12,039 bases of DNA from an uncultured Verrucomicrobiota bacterium (GTDB lineage: Bacteria; Verrucomicrobiota; Verrucomicrobiia; Opitutales; Opitutaceae): positions 1-12,039 of the forward strand of contig CAIXIZ010000450.1 in the NCBI GenBank assembly GCA_903919625.1. The letters are read 5' to 3'. Shown in pieces: positions 6,502-12,039 of the stretch. Made by a program: the position numbers and the translations under genes. A model generated the notes under the pieces. The model had not been told where the DNA came from. It worked only from the letters and a program-made list of their open reading frames with translations, and made no database searches. The stretch's first letter is position 1. Every line of letters starts with the position of its first letter.

Positions 6502-9500
6502 GTGAAATTCCCAAAGTCCATCAGCAGTTATACCCGGCCTATCACCCGCCTTTTGCAGGCGGGTTGGGTGGCAGGACTGTTGCTGTCAATGGGCAGGCTG
6601 GATGCGCAAACCGTCACGATTGACCAGAATTTCCGTGACACCACCGCTCCGGGCTGGGTTTTCGGCGGATCTTCCGGTTCCACCATCCCCTATCTGACAG
6701 CCAACACGGTGGATACTCCGGGCAATGGCTGGTTGCGGCTCACGGAGAGCATCCAAAACCAGTCCAACTACGCGCTCTACGACAACCAGATCTTTTCCGT
6801 GAATGCGCAGATCGACATCACGATGGAATATACGTTCTGGAATGGTCACAATAACAACGTGGCAGACGGAACCGGTGCGGACGGCATCACTTTCTTTCTC
6901 GTCGATGCGAACAAGAATGCCGCCAATTTTGCGCCGGGTGCGTTCGGCGGCTCGCTCGGTTATGCGCAAAAGACCGTCGCCGGTGGCGGCGGGGTGGATG
7001 TGCCCGGCATGCCCGGTGGTTATCTCGGATTTGGCTTTGACAACTGGGGCAATTATGCCGGCGCCACCGAAGGACGTTCCGGCGGGCTGGGCAGTTCCAT
7101 CGCCAATGGCACCACCACCGGCTATCCCAACCGCATCTCGGTGCGCGGCCCCGATACCGGCAGTCTGACCACCGGCTGGGGCTATGTCGCCTCCAGCGCT
7201 CCGCTCGACACGATTACCGGCGGCGGCCAGATGGATTTCCCCACGTCGACCACCCGCCCCGATGATACGGGGGCCAACTACCGCGCCTTTCATCTCACGC
7301 TGGATGCGAACAATCAGCTCACCGTGCAGATGGAGTTTGGCGTCGCCGGCCCCTGGGTCACCACCTTCACCGCCGATCTCTCGGCCTTCACCCGGCCGGA
7401 CCAGTTCAAAATCGGGTTCACCGGCGGCACGGGCAATGCCGACGAGACCCAGGAAGTGCGCAACGTGCAGGTGGCCATGACGCCGTTTTCCGCCACCTCG
7501 GTCGAGTGGAACAACGGGGCGGGGTCCGACAAGAACTGGATGAATGGCACCAACTGGGTCGGCGGCAATGTGCCGTCCACCGATGCCGACCTGCTCTTCG
7601 CGAACGCCCCCACCACCGGGGCAAATCAGACTGTCACGCTCAGCAGCAACGTGCAGATGCGCTCGCTCACCTTTGACTCTTCCAACAACTACACCCTCTC
7701 TGGCAGCGGCACCATCACGCTGGGCGATGCGCTGCAGGCCGGGCTGCCTTCGATCAATGTCGACGACTACAACGGCGCGCAGGCCCATCACCACATTGAA
7801 AACAGCATCGCCACCTTGGAAAACCTGCGCATCCTGAACTACTCCCTCAGCACGCTCTGCATCGATGGGACGATGACGACCGGCACCAACACCATTGAGA
7901 TCAATGGCACTGGGGCGGTTAATTTTAACAGTGCGATCATCGGTACCGGCAACATCACCAAGGATGGCGCCGGGCTGCTGACCATCAATGCCGCCAGCAC
8001 CAGTTTTAGCGGCAACTACATCCTGAACGCCGGCCAGACCGTCGTCACGGTCAACGGTGCGCTCGGCAACACCACGGGCACCACCACGGTAAATGACGGA
8101 GCCTCCCTCACCTTTCGGGGCGGGGTCACCTACACCACCTCGGAAGCCGTCACGATCAATGGCGATGGCTGGGCGTTCAACGGCCATCCCTTGGGCGCCC
8201 TGTATGGCGACGGCGGCAACAATACTTTTTCCGGCACCGTCGCCCTCGGGTCCAACAGTTCGGTCGGGGCGCGCGCCGGCACCCTCAAGCTGGCTGGCGT
8301 CGTCTCCGACGGCGGTCATGCCTACAGCCTGACCAAGGTGGGCTATGGCGTCGTCGAGCTGGCCAACTCGGGCAACAGTTACACGGGCGCGACCATCATC
8401 ACGGCCGGTGCGCTCCGGATCACCGGGGCCGACACGGCGCTTTCCGGCGGTTTTGCCACGGGTGCGCCCAGCGGCGGCAATCTGCAGCTCAACGGCGGCG
8501 TGCTTGAAATCGGCGTGGCCACCAGCTTCACCCGCGCGCTTGGCACCTCGGCCGACCAGGTGCAATGGACGGGCGACGGCGGTTTCTCGGCTTTCGGCGG
8601 CAACCGCACGGTTCTCCTTAGCGGGGGTACGCTCACCTGGGGCAGCACCGCCGGATTCCTGGGCAACGGCAACACCCTCATCCTCGGTTCCGCTTTTGCG
8701 GACAGCACGCTGGATTTCCAAAACGCCATCGCCCTGAACGGCGCCGCCCGCACCGTCCGCGTGGAAGACGGCACCGCTGCCGTGGACGGCAAGCTCAGTG
8801 GCGCGCTCACCGGCACCGGGACCAGCGGGCTGACCAAGACCGGGGCAGGCACGCTGGAGCTGACCAACACCGGCAACAATTACAGCGGCGCCACCACCAT
8901 CATCGGCGGGGCGCTGCGGATCAGTGCCGCCGGGGCGCTGTCCGCCAACTCCAATCTGGTGCTCAACGGCGGGGTGCTTGAACTGAACAACGCCAATTTT
9001 TCCCAGACGCTCGGAACGGCGGCCGGCCAGGTGCAGTTTGCCGGCAGCGGCGGATTTTCCGCCGCCGGGGCCAACCGCACGGTCACGCTGAGCGGCGGCG
9101 CAGCGCTCACCTGGGGCAGCACCGCCAATTTCCTCGCCACCGGCCAGAGCCTCATCCTCGGCTCCAAGAGCGACACCAACACCCTGATTTTCACCAACAA
9201 TCTCAACCTCAATGGCACCGCCCAGACCATCCAGATGCAGCACGGCACCGCCACCATCGACGCCCAGCTGAGCGGCGTATTGAGCAACGGCAGCCTCACG
9301 GTCACGGGTTCCGGTGTCCTAACCAGCACCGCGGCCAACACCCTCGCCGGCACGCTCACGGTTTCCGGCGCGGAATTCCAGCTGGCGGGCACCGGCACCG
9401 CCCTGAGCCTCACCAATCTGGTGGTCCAGCAGGGGGGCACATTCACCCTCGACAACACCGGCACGAACAACGCCAACCGGCTCAAGGATACGGCCACCAT

Positions 9501-10815
9501 CACGCTTTCCGGCGGCACCCTCCAATTGCTTGGCAACTCGTCCAACACCACCGAGGCGATCGGCGCGATCACCCTGGCCGCCAATACGGACAATGCCATC
9601 AACGTCGCCCCCGGCGCCTCCAACCGTTCGGCCACTTTCACCGCCAGCAGCCTCACCCGCAATCTGGGGGCCACGGTCAACTTCACCAACACCGCCAACA
9701 CCGACACGTTCAGCAGCAGTGGCTCCACGCCCCAGTTCAGCTTCACCACTTCGCCCACCCTCGCCAATGGGATTCTGGCTTACGCCACCGTGGCCAATGA
9801 CAGTTTCGCCACCACCAGTTCCGGCTTTATCGTGGCCGCCACGGGCAACAGCGCCAACGTCAACACTGCGACCACGGGCAGCAACCTCGACCTGGGCGCC
9901 TCCGCCACGCTGACCAACAGCAGCACCATCAGTTCCGTCCGGCTGACCACCAGCGAGACCCTCACCATTTCTTCCGGCAAGATCCTCAACCTCGGCAGCG
10001 GCGGCCTTCTCCTCCAGACGGGTGACGCCGCCACCTTCACCGGCGGCACGCTGTCCGCGCGCGGCAACACCGGCGGCTCCGACCTCATTGTCCTGACCGC
10101 GCCCACCTCGACTCTCACCATCGCTTCAGTCATCGCCGACAACTCCGGCGGTTCCGTCGGCCTGACCAAGGCGGGCGCGGGCACCCTGATTCTCGCCGGC
10201 TCCACCGCCAATACCTTCACGGGCAACACCACGGTCAACAGCGGAACCCTGAAGCTCGCCAAGTCCGCAGGGGTCACCGCGCTCGCCGGCAACATTTCGG
10301 TCGGGGACTTTGCCGGCACCACCACGCTGCAAACGCTGAACGACAATCAGATTGGCTCCGGCGCCGCCGTCACCCTGCACGGCAACTCAACCAACACCGC
10401 CACGCTCAACCTTTCCGGCACCACCCAGGCCTTCCACACGCTGACCATCGACGGCAACGGGGTCGTGGACTTCGCCGGCGGCACCGTCTGCACGCCCGCC
10501 TATCTCTATCTGGATGACCTTCTCATCCCCGGCGGCAGCACCCTGCTGATTAAAAATTGGATCCAGTTCACCACCTTTATCCTGGTGAAAAACACCTCGC
10601 TCAACGTCACGGGTGAGCTTGGCCAGATTCAATTCGAAGGCTACGGTGAGTCCGCCTCATGGATTCCCTACGACAGCACCTGGAGTGAAATCACCCCGGT
10701 GCCCGAGCCCTCGACCTATGGGGCGATCTTCCTTGCCGCCGGTTTGGGGCTGGTGGCCTATCGCCGCCACCGTGCCGCGCGCCAGGCCGCGCTGGCTGCC
10801 GCACCGCAGGCCTGA
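6502..10815 (+). CDS. Exported PEP-CTERM surface protein with L-type-lectin-like domain and autotransporter-associated beta-strand repeats
   Basis: This encodes 1437 residues from a GTG at 6502. In order: a signal peptide (basic residues to about 16, hydrophobic 20-30, likely cleavage near 35-36 in RLDAQTV). Then comes an L-type-lectin-like domain (about 38-328), with GADGITFFLVD (126-135) and GGYLGFGFDNWGNY (172-185) matching the carbohydrate/metal-binding strands of bacterial lectin domains. A long Gly/Thr/Asn/Ser-rich solenoid (about 335-1370) follows, with repeated 'LTKxGxGxLxL..N.ysG.Txi..GaLri' motifs of the autotransporter-associated beta-strand type. It ends with a PEP-CTERM signal: VPEP at 1400, a hydrophobic stretch, then YRRHR at 1421-1425 and a 12-residue tail. 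There is no autotransporter beta-barrel. By family knowledge it is exported by Sec and processed by an exosortase, leaving it at the cell surface or in an extracellular matrix; no exosortase is in the window. Glycan adhesion is inferred. Confidence 0.92.
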   Translation: MKFPKSISSYTRPITRLLQAGWVAGLLLSMGRLDAQTVTIDQNFRDTTAPGWVFGGSSGSTIPYLTANTVDTPGNGWLRLTESIQNQSNYALYDNQIFSVNAQIDITMEYTFWNGHNNNVADGTGADGITFFLVDANKNAANFAPGAFGGSLGYAQKTVAGGGGVDVPGMPGGYLGFGFDNWGNYAGATEGRSGGLGSSIANGTTTGYPNRISVRGPDTGSLTTGWGYVASSAPLDTITGGGQMDFPTSTTRPDDTGANYRAFHLTLDANNQLTVQMEFGVAGPWVTTFTADLSAFTRPDQFKIGFTGGTGNADETQEVRNVQVAMTPFSATSVEWNNGAGSDKNWMNGTNWVGGNVPSTDADLLFANAPTTGANQTVTLSSNVQMRSLTFDSSNNYTLSGSGTITLGDALQAGLPSINVDDYNGAQAHHHIENSIATLENLRILNYSLSTLCIDGTMTTGTNTIEINGTGAVNFNSAIIGTGNITKDGAGLLTINAASTSFSGNYILNAGQTVVTVNGALGNTTGTTTVNDGASLTFRGGVTYTTSEAVTINGDGWAFNGHPLGALYGDGGNNTFSGTVALGSNSSVGARAGTLKLAGVVSDGGHAYSLTKVGYGVVELANSGNSYTGATIITAGALRITGADTALSGGFATGAPSGGNLQLNGGVLEIGVATSFTRALGTSADQVQWTGDGGFSAFGGNRTVLLSGGTLTWGSTAGFLGNGNTLILGSAFADSTLDFQNAIALNGAARTVRVEDGTAAVDGKLSGALTGTGTSGLTKTGAGTLELTNTGNNYSGATTIIGGALRISAAGALSANSNLVLNGGVLELNNANFSQTLGTAAGQVQFAGSGGFSAAGANRTVTLSGGAALTWGSTANFLATGQSLILGSKSDTNTLIFTNNLNLNGTAQTIQMQHGTATIDAQLSGVLSNGSLTVTGSGVLTSTAANTLAGTLTVSGAEFQLAGTGTALSLTNLVVQQGGTFTLDNTGTNNANRLKDTATITLSGGTLQLLGNSSNTTEAIGAITLAANTDNAINVAPGASNRSATFTASSLTRNLGATVNFTNTANTDTFSSSGSTPQFSFTTSPTLANGILAYATVANDSFATTSSGFIVAATGNSANVNTATTGSNLDLGASATLTNSSTISSVRLTTSETLTISSGKILNLGSGGLLLQTGDAATFTGGTLSARGNTGGSDLIVLTAPTSTLTIASVIADNSGGSVGLTKAGAGTLILAGSTANTFTGNTTVNSGTLKLAKSAGVTALAGNISVGDFAGTTTLQTLNDNQIGSGAAVTLHGNSTNTATLNLSGTTQAFHTLTIDGNGVVDFAGGTVCTPAYLYLDDLLIPGGSTLLIKNWIQFTTFILVKNTSLNVTGELGQIQFEGYGESASWIPYDSTWSEITPVPEPSTYGAIFLAAGLGLVAYRRHRAARQAALAAAPQA
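7951..8052 (+). repeat. Beta-strand repeat motif 1 in the surface protein
   Basis: Encodes NITKDGAGLLTI followed by a SFSGNYILNAGQTVVTV segment. It fits the autotransporter-associated repeat pattern of a 'TKxGxGxLxi' strand, an '.fsGn.' turn and a second strand. Confidence 0.6.
8326..8421 (+). repeat. Beta-strand repeat motif 2 in the surface protein
   Basis: Encodes SLTKVGYGVVELANSGNSY then TGATIITAGALRI, a near-canonical autotransporter-associated beta-strand repeat. It marks the start of the first of two tandem-duplicated units. Confidence 0.7.
8347..8847 (+). repeat. Tandem intragenic duplication, unit 1 (167 codons)
   Basis: Residues 616-782 of the surface protein match residues 783-937 in the same order: 'ELxNxGNxYxGAT', 'LxLNGGVLE', 'LGTxAxQVQ', 'GGFSAxGxNRTV', 'LTWGSTAxFL', 'LILGS', 'LNGxAxT', 'LSGxL'. 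The copies have diverged but clearly align, which indicates an old internal duplication that lengthened the solenoid. Confidence 0.8.
8824..8922 (+). repeat. Beta-strand repeat motif 3 in the surface protein
   Basis: Encodes SGLTKTGAGTLELTNTGNNY then SGATTIIGGALRI, the most canonical repeat in the protein. It sits at the junction of the two duplicated units. Confidence 0.75.
8848..9312 (+). repeat. Tandem intragenic duplication, unit 2 (155 codons)
   Basis: Second copy of the unit starting at 8347, about a dozen codons shorter. Part of the difference lies just after GALRI, where unit 1 has extra GGFATGAPSGG-type residues. The conserved blocks GGVLE, GGFSA, NRTV and LTWGSTA are present in the same order. 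The segment that follows (NGSLTVTGSGVLTSTAANTL) looks like the start of a decayed third unit. Confidence 0.8.
10156..10257 (+). repeat. Beta-strand repeat motif 4 in the surface protein
   Basis: Encodes VGLTKAGAGTLILAGSTANT then FTGNTTVNSGTLKL. It is a clear autotransporter-associated beta-strand repeat near the C-terminal end of the solenoid, well apart from the duplicated units. Confidence 0.7.
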
Positions 10816-10923
10816 CCAAAGGGGTGGGGTGTCCGCAGGGGCGCGTGGTTCGGGGGATTTTGCCGGGGCGATGACGCGCACAGCGCGCTTGCCAACTTCC
10901 CGCCGGCCCGCCTTTTTTCCCGC

Positions 10924-11409
10924 ATGGCCACACCGCTTGTTGGAATCATCATGGGCAGCGCCTCCGACTGGGAGACGATGTCACACACCGCCCAGACGCT
11001 CGACACCCTGGGCGTCCCCTATGAAAAGCGCGTCATCAGCGCGCACCGCACGCCGCAGCTCGCGTTTGCATGGTGCGGCTCGGCCGAGACGCGCGGGCTC
11101 AAGGTCATCATCGCCGCCGCTGGCGGTGCGGCCCATCTCGCTGGCGTCGCCGCCGCGCTCACGCCCCTGCCCGTGCTCGGCGTGCCCATGGAGTCCGCCT
11201 CGCTCAAGGGGCTTGATTCGCTGCTGTCGATGGTGCAGATGCCCGGCGGCATTCCGGTGGCGACCCTCGCCATCGGAAAGCCCGGCGCCATCAACGCCGC
11301 CCTCTTTGCCGCCGCCATCCTCGCCCTGGGTGACCCGAAGATCAAAAAATCTCTCGACGCCTGGCGCGCTGCGCAGACGAAGAAGGTCGCCGAAACGAAA
11401 CTGCCCTGA
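10924..11409 (+). CDS. purE: PurE, N5-carboxyaminoimidazole ribonucleotide mutase
   Basis: This encodes 161 residues, normal for class I PurE, which moves the carboxylate of N5-CAIR to give CAIR in cytoplasmic purine synthesis. Motifs in order are GSASDW (11-16), ISAHRTP (38-44), AAGGAAHL (65-72), PVLGVPMES (83-91), [14 protein letters not shown] (105-118) and [10 protein letters not shown] (121-130). The active-site His of SAHRTP and the phosphate-binding GSxSDW are intact. The usual Pro after 'AAHL' is Ala here (AHLAGV), a small variation. The partner purK is not downstream, since the next gene is convergent; it must lie elsewhere. The start codon follows a C/T-rich leader (with TTTTTT at 10913-10918) and no Shine-Dalgarno sequence. 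The 108 bp gap before it shows only a short CGCGC/GCGCG hairpin (10875-10887). Confidence 0.97.
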   Translation: MATPLVGIIMGSASDWETMSHTAQTLDTLGVPYEKRVISAHRTPQLAFAWCGSAETRGLKVIIAAAGGAAHLAGVAAALTPLPVLGVPMESASLKGLDSLLSMVQMPGGIPVATLAIGKPGAINAALFAAAILALGDPKIKKSLDAWRAAQTKKVAETKLP

Positions 11410-11450
11410 GCTGGAATGCGGCGGTGATTGGTTCTGGTGCCGTTACGGTT

Positions 11451-12039
11451 TTACGGGGTCAGCCGCGCCACATCCTCCGGCGTGTCCAGGTCGACCGCCA
11501 GTTCCGGCAAATCTACTGCGGCGGTTTCTCCCGCGTGTTCCGCGAGAAAATGGCGCGCGCCATCTTCACCGGTGAGGGCCGCCAGGGCCGCAAAATGAAC
11601 CTGGCCGAACAGCACCGGCACACCCAGCCGCCCCGCATAACGTGCCGCCACGATGCTTTGCCCGGTCGCCCCGCGCACCGCCACGAGCCGGGCAATCACG
11701 TCCGCGGAGAATGCCGGCTGGTCCGCGACCGCGACCAATGCCCCGTCTAAGGCGCGCGAAAACATCCGCAAGGTGTCCACTCCGGCGCGCAGCGACGACG
11801 CCATGCCTTCGGTCCAGGCCGGATTTTCCGCCACCAGCACCGGCAGCCGGGCCAGCAGCGGGCGGATTTTCTCGGCGTTGGCGCCCAGCACGACAACCAC
11901 CGGCCACGCCGCCGAGGCTAGCGCGGCCTCGGCGGCGCGCACGACCAGTGGTTGGCCGCCGATTTCGATCAGTTGTTTTGGCTTGCCCATTCGCCGCGAA
12001 GCCCCGGCCGCCAGCAGCACGAGGCCAAAGCGAAACGCC
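11451..12039 (-). CDS. MobA/MocA-like nucleotidyltransferase (5' end outside window)
   Basis: The reverse frame runs from the window edge to a TAA at 11453-11451, about 195 visible residues. It carries the NTP-transferase signature LLAAGASRRMGKPKQL, in which the Arg-Met-Gly and Lys residues bind the nucleotide, then VVVVLGANAEKI, GMASSLRAGV, the metal-binding region VAVADQPAFS, a GVPVLFG segment, GDGARHFL-like EDGARHFL, and a C-terminal DLDTPEDVARL. This is the pattern of molybdenum cofactor cytidylyl-/guanylyl-transferases (MocA/MobA-like), enzymes that join CMP or GMP to molybdopterin for xanthine-dehydrogenase-type enzymes. A GTG at 12020-12018 could start it, but in-frame codons upstream read AFRFGLV, giving the usual 'glVLLAAGaS' strand, so the true start is probably beyond the window. 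It is convergent with purE, with 41 bp between. A generic NTP-transferase role is the alternative. Confidence 0.88.
   Translation of the reverse strand, partial: AFRFGLVLLAAGASRRMGKPKQLIEIGGQPLVVRAAEAALASAAWPVVVVLGANAEKIRPLLARLPVLVAENPAWTEGMASSLRAGVDTLRMFSRALDGALVAVADQPAFSADVIARLVAVRGATGQSIVAARYAGRLGVPVLFGQVHFAALAALTGEDGARHFLAEHAGETAAVDLPELAVDLDTPEDVARLTP

Noticed and set aside
6586..9243. Long (885-residue) stop-free frame antisense to the surface protein gene
   Set aside because: High-GC codon bias on the forward strand suppresses antisense stops. The forward frame has a signal peptide, recognisable domains and a PEP-CTERM signal, while the antisense translation is low-complexity Gly/Ala/Arg/Val with no domain.
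8320..10260. Repeated GGC/ACC-rich tracts as a possible CRISPR or DNA-level satellite
   Set aside because: The repetition is in frame and at protein level (beta-strand repeats), with diverged DNA and no constant-length repeats and spacers.
10613..11575. 320-residue forward frame spanning the end of the surface protein gene and purE
   Set aside because: It overlaps purE, which is certain, in another frame and is Pro/Ser/Arg-rich throughout, as expected for a frame-shifted shadow.

Overview
The window is GC-rich, with strong G/C bias at third codon positions in the real genes, and densely coding. It most resembles a chromosome segment of a Verrucomicrobiota bacterium, plausibly of the Opitutales/Opitutaceae. 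That placement is an inference from gene content: a PEP-CTERM protein that pairs an L-type-lectin-like domain with autotransporter-associated beta-strand repeats, an HTTM/DoxX-like membrane protein with a small partner, a Lys/Ala-tailed carbohydrate-binding-module-like protein, and almost no Shine-Dalgarno sequences. No rRNA, tRNA, CRISPR array, insertion sequence or phage gene is visible.

Layout. Positions 1-1684 hold three forward genes: the 3' end of an unrecognised gene, a small membrane-anchored protein (311-763) and, 6 bp later, a multi-spanning HTTM/DoxX-like protein (770-1684). The last two look like an operon. After a 215 bp gap comes a 134-residue protein (1900-2304) with a basic tail and a glycogen/starch-binding-like domain. 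It converges, 4 bp apart, on a reverse-strand DUF374 acyltransferase (2309-3061). Divergent from that is an MHS-type major facilitator transporter (3149-4816) with a large periplasmic insertion. Next is an uncharacterised one-TM protein with an N-terminal cysteine cluster and a TPR-like helical C-terminal part (4884-6365). A 136 bp AT-rich gap with a hairpin plus T-run separates it from a 1437-residue PEP-CTERM surface protein (6502-10815). The window closes with purE (10924-11409) and, convergent to it, a 5'-truncated MobA/MocA-like nucleotidyltransferase (11451-12039, reverse).

How they fit together. The region is a mix of housekeeping functions (purine synthesis, lipid or lipid A acylation, nucleotidyl transfer, uptake) and envelope or carbohydrate functions. 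The giant PEP-CTERM protein would be exported by Sec and probably processed by an exosortase encoded elsewhere. The Cys/TPR membrane protein next to it is the least understood gene and the best candidate for something undescribed, but nothing in the sequence proves that the two cooperate. I see no clear novel multi-gene system. The strongest leads are the Cys/TPR protein, the small protein plus HTTM pair, and the tandem duplication inside the surface protein.
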